Assembly (NCBI GenBank): GCA_024684065.1
Contig: JAIKXO010000258.1
Coordinates: forward strand, 1-64,000
Direction: 5' to 3'
Length of the DNA: 64,000 nt
Source: Lachnospiraceae bacterium
Lineage (GTDB): Bacteria; Bacillota_A; Clostridia; Lachnospirales; Lachnospiraceae
This document shows positions 8,625 through 16,517 of the stretch, one piece after another. The number at the start of each line of letters is the position of its first letter. The first letter of the stretch is position 1. Below the pieces are notes generated by a model. The model made no database searches and had not been told where the DNA came from. It was given only the letters and a program-made list of their open reading frames with translations. The position numbers were made by a program, and so were the translations under genes.

Positions 8625-9656
8625 TCAAAGTTTGATCCAGGCGTCCAGGCCTTCCGGACTGTCAGGGTTCACCCCGCGATGAAAAGCATGGTACATGGTG
8701 ATAAGCTGAATGCAATATTGCATAAATACCGCGTTAACCACATCAGCACCACAGTCAGGAATCCGCACATACTTTCCGTCAAGCTGCTCAGCCTCAGCCA
8801 CCGCAGAGCAGACAAGAAGGCAGTCCGTGCGCTTAGCTACATCCTTAATAAGATCAGCCTGCAGGCCGAAATCTCCTTTCGATAAATACGCCACCACCAA
8901 TGTGTTCTCATCTATCTTCACCATAGGCCCATGACGCACATCAAGCAGGTGATAATGGTTCGAATCCCTGCGGCAGATCTCCTTGAAGGCAAGAGCCCCT
9001 TCCTCGGCAAGGCCCGCCGCGGCACTGTCGCAAAGGACAACAGCCTTGCTCCAGCCTTTTTCTGCATATTCCCTGGCAAGCTCTTCAACCGGACCTGCAA
9101 ACTCCTGGGAGGCGGGATGAAGCTTTTTAACCGCCTGGATCAGGTCCTCACGTCCGCCCTTAAGCGCGGCCATTACAAGGCCTGCTATATAGAGATTGGT
9201 AACCGTGCGGCTCTGGCAGACAGCCTCATCGAAGGCCCACGGTATGATAACGTTTACGTCCGCAACCGGTTCGATCGGCGAATCTTTCACGGCACAGACG
9301 GAAATAACGGGACAGCCGAATTCCTTCCTGCTGCGTTCTGCCGCACGTACAGCCTCGCTTGTGGAGCCGGAACGGGACAGGCTAAGGATCGCGGCATCCG
9401 AAAGCATTCCACCATAGTCTTCAAAGTTTACCAGAAGATCCCCTGCAGGCAGCGGGTACGCCGGGATCCCGCTATACTGGGCAAATTGCATCGCAGTTGA
9501 TTTGGCCACACTGAAGCTTGACCCGCAGCCGATGACAAGCAGCGATCTTACCTTTGAAAGCAGGGTGCAGATCTCCTCCTTCTGTGAAAGGACCTGATCA
9601 ATGGTCTTGTCTATGGCGTTGAATTGATCCCTTATCTCATGCTCTATATTATACAT
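8625..9656 (-). CDS. SIS-domain sugar-phosphate isomerase/deaminase-like protein
   Basis: 343-residue protein with two SIS domains, like the isomerase half of GlmS and the AgaS and FrlB proteins. The first domain contains VIGCGSSFSVAKSTAM (about 41-56) and the phosphate-binding SLSRSGSTSEA (about 92-102). No glutaminase domain is present. It acts in the cytoplasm on a phosphorylated, probably amino, sugar made by the upstream kinase. The AGGAGG ribosome site and the operon position support the start. The substrate could be glucosamine-6-phosphate, a galactosamine derivative or a fructose-amine phosphate; the sequence does not decide. Confidence 0.85.
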   Translation of the reverse strand: MYNIEHEIRDQFNAIDKTIDQVLSQKEEICTLLSKVRSLLVIGCGSSFSVAKSTAMQFAQYSGIPAYPLPAGDLLVNFEDYGGMLSDAAILSLSRSGSTSEAVRAAERSRKEFGCPVISVCAVKDSPIEPVADVNVIIPWAFDEAVCQSRTVTNLYIAGLVMAALKGGREDLIQAVKKLHPASQEFAGPVEELAREYAEKGWSKAVVLCDSAAAGLAEEGALAFKEICRRDSNHYHLLDVRHGPMVKIDENTLVVAYLSKGDFGLQADLIKDVAKRTDCLLVCSAVAEAEQLDGKYVRIPDCGADVVNAVFMQYCIQLITMYHAFHRGVNPDSPEGLDAWIKL

Positions 9657-9831
9657 ATTTCATTCTCCTCCTGTTTTACCTTTTCACTGTTCAGAACCAG
9701 GCTATGAACTGCCCTGTATTTCCGCGTTATCCGGTCTTTTCCGGAATCACCTGCCGCAAAAAACAGTATTATGAAAGCAATCCTCGGACACCCGTCCCCG
9801 ACATGCCTTCCTCATACTGAACAAGCCCATA

Positions 9832-10809
9832 TTATAATACCTGTTTATTGCTCCTTGTCAATAACGCCTTTCGAAGGATTTCCATGTCTTTCGGAAGGAA
9901 TTCCTGAGCCGCAAGCAAAGCTGCTCCCTCACAGGCTGTGAGCAACGGCTTCTTAAAATCTGCGGCAAGAGGAGCCAGCCGCTCTCTGAGGCGGTCTCTC
10001 AGGGGCTCCATCAGAAACGACTCTATATTTGACAGACCCCCGCTGCAGGAAAGTGTCACCCGTCCTTCGGGGAAGCTAAGCTTTAACACTGCTCCAAGGA
10101 CAATCTCCGCCAGTTGATCCGCTGCCTCCCTGTACGCCATTACCGCCTGCGGATCCCCTGCCTTAGCCGCCTGAAGAAGAAGTCTCTGTAAGGCAGCTGT
10201 CTCCCTGCGGGAATGAATGCAACGTTCATCCGTATAGCTGTTTATATCTTCATCCCGGATAAGGCTCAGGCTTTCTTTTGTTATGTCGTACAGCGCAGTC
10301 CGTTCAAGGCGCCCGTCGCTCTCCATGGAGAACAGCTGTAACAGCCTCCGCCCCAGCCAGTATCCGGAGCCTTCGTCCGAAAAAAAGGCGTGCCATCCGC
10401 CGCATCTGGCACTATGGCCTGAAGCATCCTGTCCATAGGCAATAGAACCGGTGCCGGCTACAAGACTCACTCCCGGGGAAAGCGCAAGCGCGCCCGCCCA
10501 TCCGACCTCTACATCGTTCACAAAACGGATTTTAAGCTCAGGAAAAGCCGAAGCGATCCCGGCTGTCACCGGACCGTCTTCACCCGGACAGTCACCGTAG
10601 CCCGGCATACCGAAACAGACTGCCGCCTCCGCTCCTGCCGGAAGACATTGTTCTATTCCCTTCTTAAGCTCTTCGATCACTCCGCTCACGCCCACCTGAA
10701 GATAATAGGTGGTGCCGACTATAGCCTCTCCAACGACGTTTGCCTTCCTGTCAAGGCATAACAGAGCCGTCTTGCTCCCGCCGCCGTCTATACCAAGCAG
10801 ATAATCCAC
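9832..10809 (-). CDS. BadF/BcrA-type sugar kinase (N-acetylglucosamine-kinase-like)
   Basis: 325-residue protein of the ASKHA ATPase fold. The phosphate-1 loop LGIDGGGSKTALLCLD is at about residues 5-20, and the later motif VAGTGSIAYG matches the GlcNAc-kinase/BadF branch. I place the start at a GTG at 10809 with an AAAGGAG ribosome site 8 bases upstream. A longer reading from an ATG at 10857 would translate part of the hairpin repeat. It is 175 bases upstream of the SIS gene. Probable role: ATP-dependent phosphorylation of the imported amino sugar. Confidence 0.8.
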   Translation of the reverse strand: MDYLLGIDGGGSKTALLCLDRKANVVGEAIVGTTYYLQVGVSGVIEELKKGIEQCLPAGAEAAVCFGMPGYGDCPGEDGPVTAGIASAFPELKIRFVNDVEVGWAGALALSPGVSLVAGTGSIAYGQDASGHSARCGGWHAFFSDEGSGYWLGRRLLQLFSMESDGRLERTALYDITKESLSLIRDEDINSYTDERCIHSRRETAALQRLLLQAAKAGDPQAVMAYREAADQLAEIVLGAVLKLSFPEGRVTLSCSGGLSNIESFLMEPLRDRLRERLAPLAADFKKPLLTACEGAALLAAQEFLPKDMEILRKALLTRSNKQVL

Positions 10810-10837
10810 TCCACATCTCCTTTCCATACGGATCTCT

Positions 10838-10987
10838 GCGCCGATTTGCTTTAGCAAATCGTGCGCTTAGGCGCAAACTTTAGTTTGTGCCGATCCGGCC
10901 TGATCTTCAGGTCGGATCATTTCCTCTTCTGCGCCGATTTGCTTTAGCAAATCGTGCGCTTAGGCGCAAACCTTAGTTTGTGCCGAT
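10838..10987 (-). repeat. Compound hairpin repeat, double copy (10.9 kb locus)
   Basis: Two units, 10838-10920 and 10931-10987. Each has hairpin H1 (CGATTTGC-TTTA-GCAAATCG with flanking GCGC arms and one bulged base) and hairpin H2 (GGCGCAAAC with GTTTGTGCC). Unit one also has H3 (GATCCGGCCTGA with TCAGGTCGGATC). It begins 7 bases after the stop of the permease gene and ends 28 bases before the kinase start. The same two-unit layout recurs at 37509-37650 with compensatory changes. Confidence 0.9.
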
Positions 10988-10994
10988 AATCACT

Positions 10995-11861
10995 TTAACC
11001 CTTCACTGCTCCGGAGGCAAGGCCGGAAATAATATACTTCTGGAATATCAGTGCCACCAATACCGGCGGCAGGCTTGTAAGTACTCCCGCCGTGCAGGTC
11101 AGGATATAATTTGACCCGAACTTGCTTGAAAACTCCGTGATAAGCACAGGCAGTGTCTTTGCGGCTGTGGTTGAGGTAAAATTCACCGCATAGAAAAACT
11201 CATTCCATGAAAGAATGAACGCAAAAATCACTGTAGCGGCAAGTCCTGTCGAGGCCACGGGCAGCACCACTAAGAAGAATGACTGCACCCTGCTGCACCC
11301 GTCGATCAGAGCCGCCTCGTCAAGATCTGTCGGAATTCCGTCTATATATCCCTTCAGCAGCCAGATGAGGTAGGGAAGCACAAAGGCCATATAGGTGATC
11401 ACTAAGGACCATCGCGTATCCAGAAGGTTTAAGGTCACCATGATCGTATACATGGGAATTATTATAGCCACCGCAGGTACCATCTGGGTAGACAAAGTTG
11501 CGTTAAGAAGGAAATTTCGTCCTCTGAAGCGGAACCTGGAAAAGGCATACGCTGCTATCAGGCCCACCAGCAGGGCAATGATCGTGACCGAGAAGGTAAC
11601 GATGCAGCTGTTCTTCAATGCGGAAAGAAACTGGGAGGCAGCATCGGTTGTCCGGCTCGAAGTGCCAAGCAACATGGCGGCATAATTCTCAAAAGTAGGC
11701 TTTTCCGGGAACCAGCGCATAGGTTTTTTCAGCAGATCCGACTTGGTGGATATGCTTGATATGAACATCCACAGATACGGGGCCACAACCGTCACTACAA
11801 TGATCAAAACAAGAAAATATAAGACAATGCGCCTGATGCGCTTCTTCACCTTTCTTTTCAC
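10995..11861 (-). CDS. Sugar ABC transporter permease, MalG type
   Basis: 288-residue CUT1 permease with about six membrane helices; the first is near residue 12 (IVLYFLVLIIVVTVVAPYLW). The EAA loop is DLDEAALIDGCSRVQSF. I place the start at the GTG at 11861, 8 bases after a GAGGGA ribosome site. A longer frame from an ATG at 11963 exists, but its first 34 residues are simply translated hairpin repeat. The product forms the channel with the MalF-type permease upstream. The operon has no ATPase of its own. Confidence 0.88.
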   Translation of the reverse strand: MKRKVKKRIRRIVLYFLVLIIVVTVVAPYLWMFISSISTKSDLLKKPMRWFPEKPTFENYAAMLLGTSSRTTDAASQFLSALKNSCIVTFSVTIIALLVGLIAAYAFSRFRFRGRNFLLNATLSTQMVPAVAIIIPMYTIMVTLNLLDTRWSLVITYMAFVLPYLIWLLKGYIDGIPTDLDEAALIDGCSRVQSFFLVVLPVASTGLAATVIFAFILSWNEFFYAVNFTSTTAAKTLPVLITEFSSKFGSNYILTCTAGVLTSLPPVLVALIFQKYIISGLASGAVKG

Positions 11862-11880
11862 TGTACATCCCTCGCTTTCT

Positions 11881-11963
11881 GCGCCGATTTGCCCTGGCAA
11901 ATCGTGCGCTTTGGCGCAAACTTCAGTTTGCGCCGATTCGACCTGTTTTTCAGGTCGGATCAT
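11881..11963 (-). repeat. Compound hairpin repeat, single copy (11.9 kb locus)
   Basis: One full unit H1-H2-H3. H1 is GCGCCGATTTGCC-CT-GGCAAATCGTGCGC. H2 is a perfect GGCGCAAAC-TTCA-GTTTGCGCC. H3 is GATTCGACCTG with CAGGTCGGATC. It overlaps the TGA stop of the upstream permease and ends 19 bases before the GTG start of the next one. A 22-bp block at its right edge (11951-11972) is repeated exactly at 10908-10929. Confidence 0.9.
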
Positions 11964-12913
11964 TTCCTCTTCACCCGGTTCTTTTTCCCTTCGTCCTCAT
12001 CCTGCCCCATGAAGCACTTTATATATACCATCGTAAGAGCAAAGCAGATCATGAATACCGTATAGCTCATGGCAGAGCCGTAGCCGAATTTCAGGAATTT
12101 AAAGGACGTCTTCTGGATATAGAAGGCAATGAATTCCGTCACACCCATGGGACCGCCCTTCGTCATGATATAGACGAGATCGAAGGTCTGCAGGGCCCAG
12201 ATCGTCTTTGTGATCAGCAGAATGAGCACCACCGGTCTTATCAGGGGAAGAGTGATCTTCCAGAAAGATTTCCAGGACGATGCTCCGTCGATTGCCGCCG
12301 CCTCATACAGGTCCTTGGAGATATTCGCAAGCGCTGCTATAGCCAGCAAAACTACATAGGGAGTTTCTTTCCATATGTTTGCGACCAGAACGCAGATGAA
12401 GGCGGAGGTAGGCTTTGCAAGCCACACCTGATAACGGTCGATAACGCCCAGCTTTGTAAGCAGGCCGTTCAGAGCTCCGTAATTGGAATTGAATATCCAC
12501 TGCCACATTATGGCGTTGACCACGCCCGGCATCGCCCATGGAAGGATCATAAGCCCGCGTACAAACCCCCGGCCCCAGAACTCCTGATTAAGCACCAGAG
12601 CCACCGCGATCCCGACGACCATTTCCGCCGCAACAGACAGCGCCGTAAACAGCAGGGTCATCCTGATCGAGCTTATAAAGGAACTGTCATGAAGCATGGA
12701 TATATAATGCTCTAAACCGACATACTCATAGGTGTGGGAGCTGAGCACCAGATTATGGAAGCTTAAAAACAGCGAGTATAGGATAGGCAGGATCAGAACG
12801 CCGAACACGATCAGTACACTCGGCAGTGACAGAATATAGGGAAGCCTCCTTCGCTTTCGTTCGCTTGCAGAGACAGCTATGTTTTCGCTCACTTGATTTT
12901 TATTATTCATCAT
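11960..12913 (-). CDS. Sugar ABC transporter permease, MalF type
   Basis: 317-residue CUT1 permease. The first helix is near residues 25-48 (PYILSLPSVLIVFGVLILPIL), and the EAA loop DLYEAAAIDGASSWKSFWKI is at about 205-225. A GAGGAAG ribosome site precedes the start ATG. It lies between the binding-protein gene and the MalG-type permease and would import the operon's sugar. Its stop codon is embedded in the hairpin repeat at 11881-11963. Confidence 0.9.
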   Translation of the reverse strand: MMNNKNQVSENIAVSASERKRRRLPYILSLPSVLIVFGVLILPILYSLFLSFHNLVLSSHTYEYVGLEHYISMLHDSSFISSIRMTLLFTALSVAAEMVVGIAVALVLNQEFWGRGFVRGLMILPWAMPGVVNAIMWQWIFNSNYGALNGLLTKLGVIDRYQVWLAKPTSAFICVLVANIWKETPYVVLLAIAALANISKDLYEAAAIDGASSWKSFWKITLPLIRPVVLILLITKTIWALQTFDLVYIMTKGGPMGVTEFIAFYIQKTSFKFLKFGYGSAMSYTVFMICFALTMVYIKCFMGQDEDEGKKNRVKRK

Positions 12914-12944
12914 AGCATCTTCCTCTAACGAATTTCATATTGCC

Positions 12945-12972
12945 TGTGGTGGACAGTTCCCCGTCCACCACA
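12945..12972 (-). other. Intercistronic hairpin after binding-protein gene
   Basis: Arms TGTGGTGGAC (12945-12954) and GTCCACCACA (12963-12972) form a perfect 10-bp stem around AGTTCCCC. The minus-strand sequence GGACGGGGAACTGTCC inside it resembles the GGGGACGGTTC repeat. It probably protects the binding-protein mRNA or limits readthrough into the permeases. Confidence 0.65.
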
Positions 12973-13008
12973 ATTTTTATATCCTTATTCCATTAGCTTT
13001 ACGGGCAT

Positions 13009-14337
13009 TCAGTTGTCATACTCGCTTGCCAGCGCTTCACACTGCTCCTGCATCGAGGCCAGGCCTTCCTCTACGGAAACCTCGCCCAAAAGGATACGCT
13101 GGGACTCCACAGTCATCACTTCAACGAATTCGTCATACCACAGAACGCTGGGAAGGCCGGTAGCCTTGTCGATCTGGTTGCTGAAATTCTTCCAGTAAGG
13201 GAACATCTCTAAAAGCTCGGGATCGGTGAGAAGGTCGGTCCATATAGGAAGGGCGCCGAGCTTTAAGCATTTCTCGCGTTCCACGTCATGGCTTGACATG
13301 AACTCGATATATTTCCAGGCGGCATCCTTATGCTCGGATGTAGAGGTTATAGACATAGCTTCGGGAAGTGTCAGGATAATACCCTCCGCGCCATCGTCGT
13401 GGATAATGTAATCGGCCACTTCAACCTCGCCTACGATATTGGAGGTATCCGGGTTGTTAGCTGAAGCATAAACACTGGGCCATGCCTGAAGGAACATAAA
13501 TGTATCGCCCATGCAGAATACGTCGTTAGTGGTCTCCTGGCTTGAGGTCAGGGAAGAAGGATCGATAAAGCCGTTGTTGATCCCGTCTACCAGGAACTGA
13601 TAAGCCGCTTTGGTCTTAGGATCAGTACCCATGACCGGCTTTCCGTCGTCATCTATGAGCTTGCCGCCGAAGGAAGCGCATAAGAAGATCAGCTCGCTGG
13701 CGCCGGCCCATTCCTGATTATAGCAATCGATGTATGCAGAGCTTACAAGGCCCGCGTCAGAAAGAGCCTTATAGTCTTCCAGAGCCTCGTCCCAGGTCTC
13801 GGGTGCCTTATCGATGCCCACCTCCTTAAGCTTCGCCGCATTGTACATATAGAAACGGGTATCGTTGTTCCAGGTTATGCCGTAAAGGCTGCCGCCTGAG
13901 GAGAACTTATCCAGAAGGCCGGGTACAACGCCTGACTTGATCTCAGGAGTCACATAATCGTCAAGTGGTGCGATCCAGTCGTTTTTCACGAATTTCTCGA
14001 CCCAGGCGTTATCAAGCTCAATGACGTCATAGGTTCCGCCGCCTGCTGCCAGATCGGTCGTAAGGCGGTCCGCCACCTGATCCCAGCTCATGAGGATGAG
14101 CTCAACTTCGATGCCGGTAGCTTCTTCAAACTCACGGGTCTTTTCCTCATAGAAGCCGATTGTATCAAGCTCATGCCGCGGCAGGATAACAGTGATCTTT
14201 TCTCCCGTAGCGGCTGCCTGCGTTTCAGCGCCGGCACCTGTGGAAGCATCAGCCGCCGGCTGACCCGGCACTGCGCCACATGCGCAAAGACTGAGGACCA
14301 TCGCAAGAGTCATCAGAATACAAGTAATTTTTTTCAT
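13009..14337 (-). CDS. Extracellular sugar-binding lipoprotein, family 1
   Basis: 442-residue binding protein with a signal peptide and a lipobox at LSLCAC/ACG near residue 20. The core (ITVILPRHELDTIGFYEEKTREFEEATGIEVEL) is typical of family 1 binding proteins. The start is at 14337, where AAAGGAG precedes the ATG; a slightly longer frame begins inside the ribosome site. It is the first gene of the amino-sugar operon. The substrate is inferred from the downstream kinase and SIS genes, not from the protein itself. Confidence 0.9.
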   Translation of the reverse strand: MKKITCILMTLAMVLSLCACGAVPGQPAADASTGAGAETQAAATGEKITVILPRHELDTIGFYEEKTREFEEATGIEVELILMSWDQVADRLTTDLAAGGGTYDVIELDNAWVEKFVKNDWIAPLDDYVTPEIKSGVVPGLLDKFSSGGSLYGITWNNDTRFYMYNAAKLKEVGIDKAPETWDEALEDYKALSDAGLVSSAYIDCYNQEWAGASELIFLCASFGGKLIDDDGKPVMGTDPKTKAAYQFLVDGINNGFIDPSSLTSSQETTNDVFCMGDTFMFLQAWPSVYASANNPDTSNIVGEVEVADYIIHDDGAEGIILTLPEAMSITSTSEHKDAAWKYIEFMSSHDVEREKCLKLGALPIWTDLLTDPELLEMFPYWKNFSNQIDKATGLPSVLWYDEFVEVMTVESQRILLGEVSVEEGLASMQEQCEALASEYDN

Positions 14338-14400
14338 GTTTCTTCTCCTTTCCACTTCATATTAATATAGCTGTTTTTCAAAATTCATTATGATGTTATT

Positions 14401-14429
14401 ATGTTATAACATTATGACCTATTTGTCAA
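14401..14429 (-). promoter_or_regulatory. Amino-sugar operon promoter with GntR-type operator
   Basis: A consensus -35 TTGACA lies at 14424-14429 on the minus strand. The perfect palindrome ATGTTATAACAT (14401-14412) covers the expected -10 position and fits the GT-N4-AC core of HutC-type operators. The GntR gene that ends this operon is the natural candidate to bind it. Confidence 0.7.
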
Positions 14430-14531
14430 TCATTTTTATCAATCTATTTGTATAAAATGACGGTTTAAACTAATATCATGTGCTTATCTAGTGAAATTAT
14501 CAGATAAAAGCTTTATATTATCCTTATATAT

Positions 14532-14598
14532 AAAAAACACCTCTTCCTGTTTTTTTCGTTAGCGATCGATACTTTGTCACAGAAGAGGTGTTCTTTTT
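14532..14598. terminator. Long-stem bidirectional terminator
   Basis: AACACCTCTTC (14536-14546) pairs perfectly with GAAGAGGTGTT (14582-14592). An A run lies on the left and a T run on the right, so it can terminate in both directions. It separates the end of the decarboxylase gene from the amino-sugar promoter. The loop is long (35 bases). Confidence 0.7.
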
Positions 14599-14700
14599 CT
14601 GATATTTGATTTTACGGGTAAAAACTTTTATGTCATCCTGCTCCTCGTCCCGGATCGTACGGATCCTTTCCATACCGGCTCTATCATCTGAATGAAACGA

Positions 14701-14798
14701 GGAACCGTCCTCTGTCTCCCAAGACAAAAGAACCGTCCCCCTGTCTCTCCCCCTGTCTCCCCCAAGACAAAAGAACCGTCCCCCTGTCTCCCCTGTTT
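14701..14798. repeat. GGGGACGGTTC repeat cluster, inverted relative to the 7.7 kb cluster
   Basis: Two exact 27-bp copies beginning AAGACAAAAGAACCG lie at 14721-14747 and 14764-14790, with a degenerate copy at 14701-14720. The core is the reverse complement of the units at 7705-7776. Together the two clusters bracket the amino-sugar operon. A 103-codon open frame across this region is only translated repeat. Confidence 0.85.
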
Positions 14799-14831
14799 CA
14801 CATAAGGACTTACAATATAAAGGAAAAATGA

Positions 14832-16010
14832 TCACCCGGAAACTTTTTTCAGGTCATCAAGAAAAGTATTTAATCTGTCTTTTGTTACATGCTGCATTAC
14901 CACTATATGAGAAAGGTTTCCGCCGAGTCTCTCGTCGTAGTCGGGAGCAAGATCATATTTATCAACGATCTCTTCCGGCGGGCGCTTGAAATATACGGTG
15001 TTGGAAGCCTTTTCAAGCCATGCCGGCCATCCGGCCTTTTTAAGCTCTTCTTTAAGCCAGGCAGCTGTTTCAAGCATATCCGAAGTCTGACCGGCAAATT
15101 CCTCTTCGCTTGTATGAGTGATTATCCACCATAGCTTGAGCGGCGAAATGGCTGAACGGGAGCAGTTGATCATCGGCATGTTCCTGTTAAGGTATGAGAC
15201 GTCAAACGGATTCTGGTTATTTAAAACATTTTTTGTTGTCAGGAATATTCCGGCCGGCTCATCCATCCCGAAGTATTTATGTCCGCTTATCGCGATCGAA
15301 TCAAACGGATGGAGCTTACGGTTGAGTATGTCACTGTACCTGGAATGAGGTATGTATCCGCCGAAAAGCGCAGCATCTATATGACGGTAAACTTCAATCG
15401 AAGGATGCCTTGCAAGCACGGCATTCAGTGTATCCTGATCGTCAATGCCCCCCTTGAAGGTGGTGCCGAGCGCATATACGACAAGTGCGGGACGATCGGG
15501 AATAAGTGCCTTCTCAAGTCCATCGGGATCCATGCAGCCGTGCACATCTGAAGGAATAAGCTTCATTTCAAGATTCTGCAGATCCGCAAGGCGCTTGCTG
15601 GAATAATGGGCTGAATCGGATACATACAGAACAGGCCTTTTCCCGGTTTTCTTTTCAAGATATTTTGATCCGAAATAGAGCCCGTGGTTATTTCCGTCCG
15701 TACCGCTGAAGGTAACTATACCCCAGACCTCTTCCTCGTCAAACTTATACAATTTCCCGAAATACTCAATTACCTCACGTTCAAACATGAGAGAGTTCGG
15801 CAGTTTTTCCTGTATGTCAAAAGGATCACCGGCATTGTCCAGAGTGGAAAGATTGATGCCGCTGCCCCAAAACCACCTGTAAAATCCGATCAGTTTGCTT
15901 TTCTGGTTGAGCGGGTATCCGAAATCATATGTCTTCTGCAGCATGGCCGAAGCGGCAAATTCATCAAGCCTGGCCTCAATGGCATCTATCTGTTTATTAT
16001 CTGAGCTCAT
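14832..16010 (-). CDS. PLP-dependent histidine-decarboxylase-like enzyme
   Basis: 392-residue group II PLP decarboxylase relative. The cofactor lysine is in SGHKYFG (about 241-247). The segment GTTFKGGIDD (about 180-190) matches the GTT.KGA.DD stretch of PLP-type histidine decarboxylases, and HIDAALFGGY supplies the conserved HxDAA cofactor Asp. The length suits Morganella-type Hdc (about 378). It would decarboxylate an amino acid, perhaps histidine to histamine, in the cytoplasm. No antiporter gene sits beside it, so the substrate is open. A GGAGGAAAAG ribosome site precedes the ATG. The leader carries hairpins that may attenuate expression. Confidence 0.7.
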   Translation of the reverse strand: MSSDNKQIDAIEARLDEFAASAMLQKTYDFGYPLNQKSKLIGFYRWFWGSGINLSTLDNAGDPFDIQEKLPNSLMFEREVIEYFGKLYKFDEEEVWGIVTFSGTDGNNHGLYFGSKYLEKKTGKRPVLYVSDSAHYSSKRLADLQNLEMKLIPSDVHGCMDPDGLEKALIPDRPALVVYALGTTFKGGIDDQDTLNAVLARHPSIEVYRHIDAALFGGYIPHSRYSDILNRKLHPFDSIAISGHKYFGMDEPAGIFLTTKNVLNNQNPFDVSYLNRNMPMINCSRSAISPLKLWWIITHTSEEEFAGQTSDMLETAAWLKEELKKAGWPAWLEKASNTVYFKRPPEEIVDKYDLAPDYDERLGGNLSHIVVMQHVTKDRLNTFLDDLKKVSG

Positions 16011-16019
16011 CTTTTCCTC

Positions 16020-16100
16020 CTGTTATTACCGGCCGCAGCGAAAAGCCGGCCTGTTATGTGAAACAAAGATCGCGGCAATCTGTCATTGGCCGTGATCTTT
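16020..16100 (-). promoter_or_regulatory. Structured leader of the decarboxylase gene
   Basis: The presumed 5' leader has a strong stem, AAAGATC (16065-16071) with GATCTTT (16094-16100), continued inside by CGGC/GCCG and followed by TTTC on the minus strand. A second GGCCGG/CCGGCC-type hairpin lies just before the ribosome site. This could be an attenuator, but no known riboswitch class is recognised. Confidence 0.4.
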
Positions 16101-16116
16101 TCATCCCGATGTTATC

Positions 16117-16145
16117 AGTTTAGCCTAAAATTACTGAATTATCAA
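16117..16145 (-). promoter_or_regulatory. Promoter of the decarboxylase gene
   Basis: TTGATA (16140-16145) and TAAACT (16117-16122) are separated by 17 bases on the minus strand, upstream of the structured leader. Confidence 0.55.
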
Positions 16146-16148
16146 TAA

Positions 16149-16186
16149 AAAACACCCACAGGAAGCATATCTCCTGCGGGTGTTTT
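16149..16186. terminator. Bidirectional terminator between divergent units
   Basis: AAAACACCC (16149-16157) pairs with GGGTGTTTT (16178-16186), with an inner CAGGA/TCCTG stem. It has A and T runs on both sides and insulates the decarboxylase promoter from the divergent lipoprotein gene. Confidence 0.7.
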
Positions 16187-16517
16187 CCGGATCCGGCCGA
16201 TATACCGGTAATATCTTATTCAGCTAAGGCCTTCTGCTATGATATATTTATTATTGGGGTCATCGATATTTTCGTTGAATCGCTATCGGAATGTTTGTCT
16301 TCGTCCTGATCTTCTTCTGTACTGTATCCGCGATGGAACAGAATCTTTGCGGCATTTCCTTACCTGAGCCCGCATCTTCTGAGGGTATATCGCATTGAAA
16401 TACATATTTGCATCCTGCCTGTTTTGCTCGTATAATAGTCTCGTAAATAAATGGGGCGGATGCGCTTTCATTCGTTCACCATCACTGAGGTCCAGCAAAG
16501 GAGGTACCTATCGTATT
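16187..16517. other. Intergenic region upstream of OB-fold lipoprotein
   Basis: About 330 bases containing the promoter at 16408-16436 and otherwise no recognisable gene or repeat. Short open frames on both strands have no ribosome sites or family resemblance. Confidence 0.5.
16408..16436 (+). promoter_or_regulatory. Strong promoter of the OB-fold lipoprotein gene
   Basis: TTGCAT (16408-16413), a 17-base spacer, and a perfect -10 TATAAT (16431-16436). The start codon lies about 80 bases downstream. Confidence 0.75.

Noticed and set aside
14524..14835. 103-codon minus-strand frame
   Set aside because: It is translated repeat sequence running into the terminator; no ribosome site or conserved feature.
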